Assembly (NCBI GenBank): GCA_963934795.1
Contig: CAWWAF010000005.1
Location: 5,596-69,595 of the forward strand
Length of the DNA: 64,000 nucleotides
Direction of reading: 5' to 3'
DNA from: UBA8438 sp963934795
GTDB lineage: Bacteria > Acidobacteriota > Vicinamibacteria > Vicinamibacterales > UBA8438
A model generated the notes under the pieces. It made no database searches. It saw nothing but the letters and a program-made list of their open reading frames with translations, and was not told the DNA's origin. Below, piece after piece: positions 25,173 to 34,751 of the stretch (its first letter is position 1; each line of letters begins with the position of its first letter). Made by a program: the position numbers and the translations under genes.

Positions 25173-27563
25173 ATGCGAAGATTTGAGGTTGGATCGGCGA
25201 CTGCCGCACTCCTCGTAGTGGCGCTCGCCACCCCACCGCTCGCGTCCACCGCGTACGCCCAGGGGGGGGCCGGCGTTGCGGCGGTCGACACAGACCAAGC
25301 GACCATCAACCAGTACTGCCTGGGCTGCCATAACGATCGTTCACTCCGCGGGGGACTGTCGCTGGAAGGCACGCCCTTGACGCAGGTTGCGGAACACACC
25401 GATGTCTGGGAGCGCGCCCTCCGGAAGCTACGAGCTGGTGCCATGCCGCCAGACGGTTCACCGCGACCAGATCCAGCGACCTATGCTGGCCTGGTGTCGT
25501 ATCTCGAAACGACGCTCGACGCGGCGTCCATCGCCAGCCCGAATCCAGGCCGCACCGACACGTTCAGACGCCTGAACCGCACGGAATACCGGAACGCGAT
25601 CAGGGATCTTCTGGCCCTCGACGTGGACGTCGCGACGCTCCTGCCACAGGACGATGCCAGCTTCGGCTTCGATAATGTCGGGGTCGTCGAGTTATCGCCA
25701 ACCCTGATGGAGCGGTATCTCACGGCGGCCCAGAAAATCAGCCGTCTGGCCGTCGGGAGCATGGCGATCGTGCCGGGCAGCCGCGTGGTCACCATGCGAC
25801 CGGACGTGACGCAAGAAGGTCATCTGGCCGGGCTCCCGTTCGGCACCCGCGGGGGCACACGGGTCCAGCACACGTTTCCGCTCAACGGCGAGTACGAGAT
25901 TGAGGTGCGACTGGCGCGTAACCGAAACGAGAACATTGAAGGGCTTCGGGAGCCGGATGTCCTGGAAATGACGCTGGACGGTGAACGGCTGGAACTGTTC
26001 ACGGTGGTGCCGGACCGTAACCGGTTCGGCAGCTATTACGCGGACGAGGATGTCGACAAACACCTGAACGTCCGGGTGCCAATATCTGCCGGTCCGCACA
26101 CGTTCGGCACCGCATTTCTGCAAAAGAATTCCGCGGTCATCGAAACAGAGCGTCAACCGTATCAAGCGCAGTTCAACCAGGACCGACACCCCCGCCAGCA
26201 GCCGGCGGTGCACTCCGTGTCCATCAGCGGACCGTTTCAACCGAGCGGTACTGGCGACACGCCCAGCCGGAGTCGCATTTTCAGCTGCCGACCCACCACG
26301 GCGGCCGATGAGGCAGACTGCGCCGCGTCCATCATCTCTGGGCTGGCACGCCGCGCCTATCGACGGCCGGTCGCGTTCAGTGACATCGAGATGCCGATGG
26401 CCTTCTATGAGGAGGGCCGCACGGACGGCGACTTCGAGACAGGCATCGAGCTGGCGCTCCGGGCGTTGCTGACAAGCCCCGAGTTCCTGTTCCGCATCGA
26501 GCGCGACCCCGAGGGCGTGACCGACGGCGCCGCCTACGCGCTCAGTGACATCGAGCTGGCGTCGCGACTGTCCTTCTTCCTGTGGAGCAGCATTCCGGAC
26601 GACGCGCTGATGGACGACGCCGAGGCGGGGCGGCTGCGGACAGGATCCACACTCGAACGTCACGTGCGGCGCATGCTGGACGACCCCCGTTCGCGCTCGC
26701 TGACGACCAACTTTGCCGACCAGTGGCTGTATCTCCGTAACCTGGAGACGGTGGCCCCGAATCTTCGGCTGTTCCCCGATTTCGACGACAACCTGCGGAC
26801 CGCGTTCCGACAGGAAACGCAGATGTTGTTCGAGAGCATCGTGCGCGAAGACCGCAGCGTGGTCGATTTACTGGAGGCCAACTACACGTTCCTGAACGAG
26901 CGGTTGGCCCGCCACTACGGCATCTCTGGCGTCTACGGGAACGACTTCCGCCGCGTGGAGCTGCCGGCGGACAGCGAGCGCCGCGGTCTGCTCGGACACG
27001 GCAGCATACTGACGGTCACCTCATACGCGACCCGCACCTCACCCGTGCTGCGAGGCAAGTGGATTCTCGAGAACTTGATGGGCATGCCACCGCCTCCACC
27101 GCCTCCGAACGTGCCCGCGCTGGAGGAGCCTGCACCAGGCGTCGCCGCCCGATCGATGCGCGAGCGGATGGAGCAACATCGCGCGAACGCCGTGTGCGCG
27201 TCGTGTCACCGGCTGATGGACCCGGCGGGGCTCTCCATGGAGAACTTTGATGCCATCGGCCGCTGGCGAGACCGGGCCGATAACTCGACTCCGATTGACG
27301 CGTCAGGAAGTATTCCTGGCGGCGGCGCTTTCGACGGCGTAACCGGGCTGCGACAGGCCCTGCTGGCCCGGCCAGAGGTCTTTGTCGGCACGATGACCGA
27401 GAAGCTGTTGACCTACGCCCTCGGACGCGGCCTCGCAACCCACGACGGCCCGGCCGTACGGCGCATCGTGCGCCGCGTCGCCGGCAACGACTACCAGTTC
27501 TCGGCCCTCGTCCTCGGTATCGTCGAGAGCAGTCCGTTCCAGATGCGGAGATCGCAACAATGA
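25173..27563 (+). CDS. Secreted DUF1592-family haem protein (PSCyt1-DUF1587-DUF1595-DUF1592-DUF1588-DUF1585), module 1
   Basis: 796 aa with a signal peptide ending STAYAQ. The first haem motif CLGCH (C49, C52, H53) is in a PSCyt1-like domain with HDRSLRGG-type context. DUF1587 follows (RLNRTEYRNAIRDLLALDV), then a jelly-roll-like section. DUF1592 is marked by SPEFLFRIERDP and ELASRLSFFLWSSIPDD, and DUF1588 by RRGLLGHGSILTVTSYATRTSPVLRGKW and CASCHRLMDPAGLSMENFDAIG. DUF1585 closes it (MTEKLLTYALGRGL). These proteins are common in Planctomycetota and Acidobacteriota; their reaction is unknown but they are assumed to be periplasmic oxidoreductases. Stop overlaps the DUF1552 start by 4 bp. Confidence 0.88.
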   Translation: MRRFEVGSATAALLVVALATPPLASTAYAQGGAGVAAVDTDQATINQYCLGCHNDRSLRGGLSLEGTPLTQVAEHTDVWERALRKLRAGAMPPDGSPRPDPATYAGLVSYLETTLDAASIASPNPGRTDTFRRLNRTEYRNAIRDLLALDVDVATLLPQDDASFGFDNVGVVELSPTLMERYLTAAQKISRLAVGSMAIVPGSRVVTMRPDVTQEGHLAGLPFGTRGGTRVQHTFPLNGEYEIEVRLARNRNENIEGLREPDVLEMTLDGERLELFTVVPDRNRFGSYYADEDVDKHLNVRVPISAGPHTFGTAFLQKNSAVIETERQPYQAQFNQDRHPRQQPAVHSVSISGPFQPSGTGDTPSRSRIFSCRPTTAADEADCAASIISGLARRAYRRPVAFSDIEMPMAFYEEGRTDGDFETGIELALRALLTSPEFLFRIERDPEGVTDGAAYALSDIELASRLSFFLWSSIPDDALMDDAEAGRLRTGSTLERHVRRMLDDPRSRSLTTNFADQWLYLRNLETVAPNLRLFPDFDDNLRTAFRQETQMLFESIVREDRSVVDLLEANYTFLNERLARHYGISGVYGNDFRRVELPADSERRGLLGHGSILTVTSYATRTSPVLRGKWILENLMGMPPPPPPPNVPALEEPAPGVAARSMRERMEQHRANAVCASCHRLMDPAGLSMENFDAIGRWRDRADNSTPIDASGSIPGGGAFDGVTGLRQALLARPEVFVGTMTEKLLTYALGRGLATHDGPAVRRIVRRVAGNDYQFSALVLGIVESSPFQMRRSQQ

Positions 27564-28906
27564 TGATCACAAAGAAGGCGCTTCCGCGCCGGACATTCCT
27601 CAAGGGTGTGGGCGCCTCGGTGGCACTGCCGTTACTCGATTCCATGGTGCCGGCCTTCACCGCCCACGCCGCCACGGTGGCCAATGCGCCGAGGCGACTG
27701 GGGTATGTCTTCATTCCGATGGGCATGAATCCCGCACCCTGGACACCCGAAGAGGTCGGCCCGCTCACGCGGCTGTCGCCCTCACTCGCGTCGCTCACAC
27801 CCCATCTGAACGACGTGACGGTCGTCACGAACATGGAGTTGGAGAACGCTCACACCACGGGGAACCACGCGTCGTCGAACGCGGCGTTTCTCAGTTGCCT
27901 CCGTGGAAAGCGGACCGAGGGCAGCGACTACGAGCTGGGCGTGACGGTCGACCAGCTTGCGGCCCAATCCATCGGCGGCGATACCCCGATTCCATCGCTC
28001 GAACTGGGCACCGACATGATCGTGCAGGTTGGTGCCTGCGACAACGGCTACGCGTGCGTCTACCAAAACAGCCTGTCGTGGGCGTCTCCCACCTCGCCGT
28101 TACCGACCGAAGCCGACCCGCGTGTGGTCTTCGAGCGACTGTTCGGTGACGGGGGCACGCCGGACGAGCGTCGGGCCGAAATGAAGAAGAACGCCAGCAT
28201 CCTTGACTGGGTGCTGGGAGACATGTCGAAGCTGCAGCAATCGCTGGGCTCCGGCGACCGGACCAAGGTCGACGAGTACGTCACGACCGTTCGTGAGGTC
28301 GAACGACGTATCCAGTTGGCCGAGCATCAGACGGCCGGTTCGCCACTACCGGATCTGACCCGTCCCACGAGCGTACCGACAGACTGGGAAGACCACGTCA
28401 AGCTGATGTACGACCTCCAGATACTGGCGATGCAAGCGGACTTGACGCGGGTCATCACGTTCCAGATGGCTCGGGAGGCGAGCACCCGCAGCTACCCGCA
28501 GATCGGCGTGCCGGAACCGCATCACCCGGTCTCGCACCACGTCAACGACCCTGAAAAGCTCGCCAAGCTGGCCAAGATCAACGCGTATCACGTGTCCTTG
28601 TTCGCTTACATGGTCGGCAGGATGGCATCCACGCCGGACGGCGACGGGTCGCTGCTCGACCATTCGACCTTCATGCTCGGCAGCGGCATGGGGAATCCGG
28701 ATGTGCACGACCACCGGAACCTACCCATCATCGTGGCCCGAGGTGGCAGCGACAAGTCCTGGGGCGGCCGGCACGTGAAATACGAGCAGGCAACGCCGCT
28801 GGCCAATTTACACCTGACGCTGTTGGACGATGTCGGCGTGCACCTCGACCGCTTCGTCGACAGTACCGGTCACGCCGTCGAGGTGACCGAACCGCTGTCG
28901 CTCTAG
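27560..28906 (+). CDS. DUF1552 protein with Tat-type signal, module 1
   Basis: 448 aa. The N-terminus KKALPRRTFLKGVGASVALPLLDSM has the twin-arginine motif, so it would be exported folded, often a sign of a cofactor. The body is DUF1552: YVFIPMGMNPAPWTPEE, NHASSNAAFLSC, FERLFGDGGTPDE, REVERRIQLAEHQ, and the end GSLLDHSTFMLGSGMGNPDVHDHRNLP. The latter resembles the metal-binding region of the related DUF1501/sulfatase-like fold. It always travels with DUF1592 proteins and here overlaps one by 4 bp. Reaction unknown. Confidence 0.87.
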   Translation: MMITKKALPRRTFLKGVGASVALPLLDSMVPAFTAHAATVANAPRRLGYVFIPMGMNPAPWTPEEVGPLTRLSPSLASLTPHLNDVTVVTNMELENAHTTGNHASSNAAFLSCLRGKRTEGSDYELGVTVDQLAAQSIGGDTPIPSLELGTDMIVQVGACDNGYACVYQNSLSWASPTSPLPTEADPRVVFERLFGDGGTPDERRAEMKKNASILDWVLGDMSKLQQSLGSGDRTKVDEYVTTVREVERRIQLAEHQTAGSPLPDLTRPTSVPTDWEDHVKLMYDLQILAMQADLTRVITFQMAREASTRSYPQIGVPEPHHPVSHHVNDPEKLAKLAKINAYHVSLFAYMVGRMASTPDGDGSLLDHSTFMLGSGMGNPDVHDHRNLPIIVARGGSDKSWGGRHVKYEQATPLANLHLTLLDDVGVHLDRFVDSTGHAVEVTEPLSL

Positions 28907-29010
28907 TGATTGGACGACTGCGCCCCTCGGACGGCGCGCAGCCACTGCGAGAGCCGTTGCGTCGGCTCCCGTGAGAGAGTGCCGGGGTTCAAAATGTCGG
29001 GAGATTTGTC

Positions 29011-30501
29011 ATGACTCGTTCCGTATCCTTTAGTACCGCCGCACTAGTCGCGTGCGTGCTCAGCGCGTCGGCCGCGACCGCGACCGCAGCAGTGGATGTG
29101 CCGCTCGTCGACGCGGTGAAAGCGGGCGACGTGGCGCGAGCGCGAACGCTGATCGAGCAAGGCGCCGGCGTCAATGACGCAGAGCCAGACGGCACCACGC
29201 CCCTGCACTGGGCCGCCCACAAGCGGCACTTGGAGCTCACACAGCTGTTGCTCGGAGCCGGCGCTGTCGCGAACACCGGGAACCGCTACGGCGTCCGGCC
29301 GTTGTCGCTCGCTGCGGTCAACGGCGACGGCCCTGTCATCAAGGCGCTCCTCGAAGCCGGCGCGAATCCGAACAGCACGCTCATGGAAGGTGAGACGGCA
29401 CTGATGACCGCTGCCCGGTCTGGCAGCGTCGAGGCCGTGGAACTGCTGCTAGACGCCGGTGCCAACGTCAATGTCCAGGAAAGCTGGAAGGGGCAGACGG
29501 CGCTCATGTGGGCTGCCGCCGAAGGCCATGCCGCCGTTATCCCCCCACTCGTGGCCCACGGCGCGGACCCTGGACTCCGCTCGAATCGAGGCTTCACCGC
29601 GCTGCTCTTCGCCGCACGCGACGGGCAGACCGATGTGGTCCAGACGCTCCTGGAGGCCGGGGCTGACCTCGATGAACAGCTGTCAATCAACTCGACGCTC
29701 ACCGCCGGCGGCGTTGAACAGCGTCGGGCATCCGACGCCGGGTTGAATGCGTTTCTCCTGGCGGCGGGCAACGCGCACTTCGAATTGGCCGCATATCTCA
29801 TGGACCGTGGCGCCGATCCCAACGCTGCGCCGCGCGGGTGGACCGCGCTGCATCAGCTCTCATGGGTCCGCAAAGCGGGTATCGCCGGCAGCAACAATCC
29901 AGCGCCACGTGGGTCCGGCGTCATGACAAGTCTCGCGTTTGCGCGCAAACTCATTGCCAGTGGCGCGGACCTCAATGCGCGGGTGACGACGCGACCGCCC
30001 GCCGGCATCACGGAGCTGAACTTCATCGGCGGCACGCCGATGCTGTTGGCCGCGCGCACCGCCGACGCCGAATACATGCGACTGCTCGCGGACGCTGGCG
30101 CCGACCCGATGCTCACCAATGACGACGGCTCCACGACGCTCATGGTCGCGGCCGGGCTCGGCACCTCATCGCCAGGTGAAGACCCCGGCACCGAAACCGA
30201 GGTCCTGGAAGCGGTGCAACTCGCTCTGGAGCTTGGCCTGGACATCGACGCGGTCGACGGCAAGGGCGAGACCGCCATGCACGGCGCGGCCTACAAGCAC
30301 CTCCCCCGGGTCACCACCTTCCTGGTGAATGCTGGCGCCGACATCGCGGTGTGGAACCGACAGAACGACCGCGGTGCATCCCCGCTCGACATCGCTATCG
30401 GGATGCACCGGGGAATGAACATCCTGAGCTCACCTGCCACGGCGGACGCCATTCGCGATGCCATGCGCGTGGGCGGCGCCGATCCTGATTCAGCGCCTTG
30501 A
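29011..30501 (+). CDS. Exported ankyrin-repeat protein, module 1
   Basis: 496 aa. A signal peptide (LVACVLSASAATATAAVD) is followed by ankyrin repeats over almost the whole length, for example DGTTPLHWAAHKRHLELTQLLLGAGA, WKGQTALMWAAAEGHAAVIPPLVAHGAD and RGFTALLFAARDGQTDVVQTLLEAGAD. I count about ten, some with insertions (around residues 225-250 and 285-330). GGGAG lies 7 nt before the ATG. No catalytic domain. An exported ankyrin stack probably binds a partner protein. Its position after DUF1592-DUF1552 is repeated at 34748-40142. Its stop overlaps the M3 peptidase start. Confidence 0.88.
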   Translation: MTRSVSFSTAALVACVLSASAATATAAVDVPLVDAVKAGDVARARTLIEQGAGVNDAEPDGTTPLHWAAHKRHLELTQLLLGAGAVANTGNRYGVRPLSLAAVNGDGPVIKALLEAGANPNSTLMEGETALMTAARSGSVEAVELLLDAGANVNVQESWKGQTALMWAAAEGHAAVIPPLVAHGADPGLRSNRGFTALLFAARDGQTDVVQTLLEAGADLDEQLSINSTLTAGGVEQRRASDAGLNAFLLAAGNAHFELAAYLMDRGADPNAAPRGWTALHQLSWVRKAGIAGSNNPAPRGSGVMTSLAFARKLIASGADLNARVTTRPPAGITELNFIGGTPMLLAARTADAEYMRLLADAGADPMLTNDDGSTTLMVAAGLGTSSPGEDPGTETEVLEAVQLALELGLDIDAVDGKGETAMHGAAYKHLPRVTTFLVNAGADIAVWNRQNDRGASPLDIAIGMHRGMNILSSPATADAIRDAMRVGGADPDSAP

Positions 30502-32615
30502 CGGATCACTCGGTCGTCGACGTCAGCAACCCCCTGCTCAGCGACTGGACCGGGCCATTCGGCGGGGTTCCGGACTTCCATCGACTGGACCTCGACGCGC
30601 TGAAACCAGCGCTCGAGGCGGCCATGGCTCGCCAGCTCGCCGAGGTTGCGGCGGTTGCATCCAACCCGGAGTCCCCAACGTTCGAGAACACGATCGTCGC
30701 CCTGGAGCGCGCCGGCCGCGAGCTTGCCCGGGTCGCGGCCTACTACGAAGTCTGGAGTGCGAACCTCTCCACCCCGGCGTTCCGTGCGGTCGAAGCAGAG
30801 ATGGCGCCACGCCTGGCCGAGTGTGAATCGACAATTTTTCACAATGCGGCGTTGTTCGCGCGGGTCCAGGCCGTGCACAGCAGCCTGGGTCGCCCACCGC
30901 GTACCTCTGACCCAAATCCAGCCGCCGTCGACACGCTGCGGCCCGATCAACAACGATTGGTTCAGATCATCTACGAGCGCTTCGCGCGCAACGGTGCGAC
31001 CCTCGACGAAGCGTCGCAGACACGGTATGCCGACATCGAGCAACAGCTTGCGGCACTACAGACACGCTTCTCGAACAACGTGCTGGCCGATGAAGAGGGT
31101 CACGTGACCTATCTCAACGCCGCGCAATTGGACGGACTGCCAGACGCCTTCATCCAGGCCGCGGCAACGGCCGCCGCCTCGCACGGACGCGACGCTGATT
31201 ACGCGATCACGAACACCCGCTCGTCGGTGGACCCGTTCCTGACGTTTTCGGACGAACGGCCTCTGCGAGAGCGCGTCTGGCGCGCCTACTACGCGCGTGG
31301 AGACAACGGCGACGAGCACGACAACAACGCGATCCTCGCTGAGATCCTTCGGCTGCGCCATGCGCGCGTGCGGCTGCTGGGGTACGACGACTACGCCACC
31401 TGGCGGCTCGAGAACCGGATGGCCAAGACACCGCAACAGGCCCTCGATCTCATCGGAGCGGTGTGGCCCGCTGCCCTGGCGCGGGTGGAGGCGGAGGTGG
31501 CCGACATGCAGGCAGTGGCTGACGCCGAGGGCGCCGACATCGCCATCGAACCGTGGGACTACCGCTACTACGCCGAGAAGGTGCGGCAGACGACCTTCGA
31601 CCTCGACTCGAACGAGGTAAAACAGTATCTCCAGCTCGACAAGCTCCGCGATGGCATGTTCTTCGTAGCCGGGGCGTTGTTCGATTTCGCATTCTCCGCG
31701 ATCACCGACGGCTCCGTCCCGGTGTTTCACGAAGATGTCAGCGTGTGGGAGGTCACACGCCGCACGACCGGCGAGCACGTCGGAGTCTGGTATCTGGACC
31801 CCTACGCGCGGCCGGGCAAGGCGTCTGGCGCCTGGGCCACCACCTTTCGCAGTCACGAATCCTTCGAGATGACCGTCGGGGTGCTGGGCTCGAACAATTC
31901 AAACTTTATCAAGCCGGCGGCTGGTGCACCGACCCTGGTCTCGTGGGACGACGCCACCACCTTGTTTCACGAATTCGGACACGCACTTCACTATTTCTCA
32001 TCGACGGTCGACTACCCGTCACTGAACGGCGGCGTGCGTGACTACATCGAGGTGCAGTCACAGTTGCTTGAGCGCTGGTTGCTCACCAACGAGGTCATCA
32101 CCGGTTTCCTCGTGCACCACGAGACCGGGGAGACGATTCCCGACCACCTCGTCGCCCGGATCAGAAACGCCGCGACCTTCAACCAGGGTTTCGCGACGGC
32201 CGAATATCTGGCCTGCGCCCAGATGGACATGCGGTTTCACACGACGGACCCGACCTCGCTCGATCCCAAGACGTTCGAACGCGAGGTGCTGGCTGACTTG
32301 CGGATGCCGGACCAGATCGTGATGCGGCACCGAAGCACACACTTCAGCCACATCTTCTCGGGTGAGGGGTACGCGGCGGGCTACTACGGCTACATGTGGG
32401 CGGATGTGCTGACGGCGGACGCGGCGGAGGCATTCGCGGAGGCGCCGGACGGGTTCTACGATGCAGAGTTGGCCCAGAAGCTCGTAACTCACGTCTTTGC
32501 CGCGGCCAACGCCGTCGATCCCGCAGACGGGTATCGCGCGTTCCGGGGACGGGACGCCACGATCGGCGCTCTCATGCGTGGCCGCGGCTTCCCCGTGCCG
32601 GAGAACGACGCGTGA
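30498..32615 (+). CDS. M3-family oligopeptidase (Dcp / OpdA-like)
   Basis: 705 aa, the size of peptidyl-dipeptidase Dcp. Zinc metallopeptidase with HEFGH at ~491-495 (TTLFHEFGHALHYF) and the third ligand about 26 residues on. Family features: an N-terminal NPLLSDWTGPFGGVPDF, SGEGYAAGYYGYMWADVL near the C-terminus, and the closing FRGRDATIGALMRGRGF. It starts with TTG at 30498, overlapping the ankyrin stop (TTGA). No other start codon fits, because homology begins almost at once. No signal peptide, so it is cytoplasmic. It degrades short peptides; any link to the upstream module may be only transcriptional. Confidence 0.93.
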   Translation: MTDHSVVDVSNPLLSDWTGPFGGVPDFHRLDLDALKPALEAAMARQLAEVAAVASNPESPTFENTIVALERAGRELARVAAYYEVWSANLSTPAFRAVEAEMAPRLAECESTIFHNAALFARVQAVHSSLGRPPRTSDPNPAAVDTLRPDQQRLVQIIYERFARNGATLDEASQTRYADIEQQLAALQTRFSNNVLADEEGHVTYLNAAQLDGLPDAFIQAAATAAASHGRDADYAITNTRSSVDPFLTFSDERPLRERVWRAYYARGDNGDEHDNNAILAEILRLRHARVRLLGYDDYATWRLENRMAKTPQQALDLIGAVWPAALARVEAEVADMQAVADAEGADIAIEPWDYRYYAEKVRQTTFDLDSNEVKQYLQLDKLRDGMFFVAGALFDFAFSAITDGSVPVFHEDVSVWEVTRRTTGEHVGVWYLDPYARPGKASGAWATTFRSHESFEMTVGVLGSNNSNFIKPAAGAPTLVSWDDATTLFHEFGHALHYFSSTVDYPSLNGGVRDYIEVQSQLLERWLLTNEVITGFLVHHETGETIPDHLVARIRNAATFNQGFATAEYLACAQMDMRFHTTDPTSLDPKTFEREVLADLRMPDQIVMRHRSTHFSHIFSGEGYAAGYYGYMWADVLTADAAEAFAEAPDGFYDAELAQKLVTHVFAAANAVDPADGYRAFRGRDATIGALMRGRGFPVPENDA

Positions 32616-32631
32616 ACATGGAGGTAGACCT

Positions 32632-33927
32632 GTGAAGAACAGCCAGACAAAACAGTGGTTCGCACTCCTCACCGTGGCCCTCATGTCGGCCGCGTGTACG
32701 ACCGCCGCCGGCGCACGCGCGGACGATGTCGAAAGCCCGCGCGACCTCGCGGTGGCCGCCCCCGAGTCGGTGGGCCTCTCGTCCACCCGCGTGGAGCGTC
32801 TGGAGGCAGGTATGCGGCAGTTCGTCGAGGACGGTCGGCTGGCGGGGGTCCATACGCTGCTGGCCAGGCACGGCAAGATTGTCAGCTCCAGCGTGGCCGG
32901 CGTGACCAGCGTCGAGAATGGCACGCCCCTCACCGAGGACGCCATTTACCTCATCTATTCGATGAGCAAGCCGATCACCGGCGTCGCCATGATAATGCTC
33001 TACGAAGAAGGCAAGTGGCGTCTGAATGATCCAGTGACGAAGTTCATCCCGGAATTCGAGAACTTGCAGGTCTACGCTGGCGACGGTGCAGATGGCGAAC
33101 CCCTGCTCGAAGACTCGAACCGGTCGATGACCATGCGCGAACTGATGACCCACTCGTCAGGGCTGGCCTACGGTCTGGGGTCCGGAAACGTCGTCGACCG
33201 GATGTATCGCGAATCGGGGGTACTCGACTTCCGGAACAAACCGCTACAGTCAATGATAGACACGCTGGCCGAGACACCGCTGCTGTATCAACCCGGCGAG
33301 CGCTGGTACTACAGCATCGCCGTGGACGTGCAGGGATATCTGGTCGAGAAACTCTCGGGACAGCCGTTCGATGAATTCCTCCAGGAGCGGATCTTCGCGC
33401 CGCTGGGCATGGTGGACACGGCCTTCTACGTGCCAGCGGACAAACTCGACCGCCTTGCCCTGATTCATGGCGAGAACGAAGACGGCACCCTGACGGTGCA
33501 GCAGAACGGCGACCCAACGCAGGCACCGGCCGGGCCCTCAGGCGGTGGCGGTCTCTACAGCACCACGCTCGACTACATGCGGTTCAGCCAGATGGTGCTT
33601 AACGGCGGCGCGCTCGACGGCGTTCGGCTGCTGGCGCCGCGCAGCGTCGAGATGATGCGCACGAATCACCTGCAGGAACAGGCGCTCAGTACGATGGCAC
33701 CGGGATCCGGATTCGGGCTCGACTTCGGCGTCGTCATGGATCCGGCTGCCGCTGGTGAACCGTACTCGAAGGGCTCGTTCCGGTGGGGCGGGGCCGCCGG
33801 CACCTGGTTCTGGATCGATCCGGTCGAGGACTTCGTGTTCGTTGGGATGATTCAGCACCGCGGTCGTGCCGTTCGTGATGTGCAGGGCGTCTCCCGGAAC
33901 CTGACCTATTCGGCGATCATCGACTAG
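32632..33927 (+). CDS. Exported serine hydrolase, class C beta-lactamase family
   Basis: 431 aa from a GTG at 32632 with GGAGG 7 nt upstream. N-terminal signal ends LMSAAC, a possible lipobox. The serine-hydrolase fold is shown by the SxxK motif IYSMSKP (Ser ~110, Lys ~113), a YYSIAVD segment in the Tyr-motif region, and GLYSTTLDYMRFSQMVLNGG. The third motif is replaced by the end strand IQHRGR. It resembles EstB-type esterases and D,D-peptidase-like proteins. A role in antibiotic resistance is not implied. It follows the M3 peptidase by 16 bp. Confidence 0.88.
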   Translation: MKNSQTKQWFALLTVALMSAACTTAAGARADDVESPRDLAVAAPESVGLSSTRVERLEAGMRQFVEDGRLAGVHTLLARHGKIVSSSVAGVTSVENGTPLTEDAIYLIYSMSKPITGVAMIMLYEEGKWRLNDPVTKFIPEFENLQVYAGDGADGEPLLEDSNRSMTMRELMTHSSGLAYGLGSGNVVDRMYRESGVLDFRNKPLQSMIDTLAETPLLYQPGERWYYSIAVDVQGYLVEKLSGQPFDEFLQERIFAPLGMVDTAFYVPADKLDRLALIHGENEDGTLTVQQNGDPTQAPAGPSGGGGLYSTTLDYMRFSQMVLNGGALDGVRLLAPRSVEMMRTNHLQEQALSTMAPGSGFGLDFGVVMDPAAAGEPYSKGSFRWGGAAGTWFWIDPVEDFVFVGMIQHRGRAVRDVQGVSRNLTYSAIID

Positions 33928-33965
33928 GGACCCGGCGGGGTCGGCGCTAGTAGGCCTCCGCGCGG

Positions 33966-34751
33966 CTACGGCTGGCAGACTTCGGCGAGACTCTGCACCG
34001 ACGTCACATTCAGACTGGCGGGTCCGCCTCCCGACTCATCGCGGATGAGCAACCCCTTGGTCTCCACTCGATGCCCGAGATACGGCTCCGGGCTGGGAAA
34101 CACATACATGAGGCCATATTCATGGTTCCCAAGGGGAATCGCCTGGGCCTCGACCAACTCGTCACCACTCGACGGGGCGGGGTCACCAGCACGTACCTCG
34201 GCACTCGCGCTGGACAAGACCCACTTGGACGCGTCGCCGCCCAGGCACCCGACGACGCGCACGAGCGCAAAATTCGGCACCACGCCGGGGCCGTCCTCGC
34301 CCTCGACCGTGACGCTTGTGAGCCCTGCCGTGGACAGTTCCTCGTCGCCGGCCGGGTATCCATTTCGCTCCAGGACGTACGTGATGATGTCGACGTATGC
34401 GTCGCCGGCCAGCGTCTCTGAGGCACCGGGCGGCATCGATTGCATGCGGTCAAAGAGACGGTCCAGGGTCAGGCCGGTCCAGTCCCGCACAAAGACGTCG
34501 CCGGTCAGCGACCGCCCCGCGCCACCAGACAGATCCGCCCCATGGCACCGCATGCAGGTGGCTTCATACTGGGTGCGTCCACGGACGGCCTGCGCCGGGG
34601 AATAGACGCCCTCCTTCACGGTCCGCCCCTCCTGGGCACGAGTCACCGCCGACGTGCAACAGATGCCGACGACGGTTGCACTCAGCGCCCACGCCATCCC
34701 TCGCGCGGTTCGGTGCCAATGTAGTGCTTTCATAGTGACTCGCATTCTCAC
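33966..34751 (-). CDS. Secreted mono-haem cytochrome c with C-terminal beta domain
   Basis: 261 aa with a signal peptide (MAWALSATVVGICCTSAVTRAQ). One haem site, CMRCH, in a class I cytochrome c fold (RGRTQYEATCMRCHGADLSG). Methionine ligands are possible in MQSMPPGASETLAGDAYVDI. The C-terminal ~110 residues form a separate domain starting VRVVGCLGGDASKWVLSSAS and ending KGLLIRDESGGGPASLNVTSVQSLAEVC, seen in other acidobacterial cytochromes. The GTG at 34751 overlaps the ankyrin stop; ATGs at 34745 and 34733 are alternatives. It is the last gene of module 2 and could accept electrons from the DUF1592 protein. Confidence 0.83.
   Translation of the reverse strand: MRMRVTMKALHWHRTARGMAWALSATVVGICCTSAVTRAQEGRTVKEGVYSPAQAVRGRTQYEATCMRCHGADLSGGAGRSLTGDVFVRDWTGLTLDRLFDRMQSMPPGASETLAGDAYVDIITYVLERNGYPAGDEELSTAGLTSVTVEGEDGPGVVPNFALVRVVGCLGGDASKWVLSSASAEVRAGDPAPSSGDELVEAQAIPLGNHEYGLMYVFPSPEPYLGHRVETKGLLIRDESGGGPASLNVTSVQSLAEVCQP

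Noticed and set aside
32632..33927. Beta-lactam resistance gene
   Set aside because: The fold is shared by esterases and peptidases; sequence alone does not support resistance.
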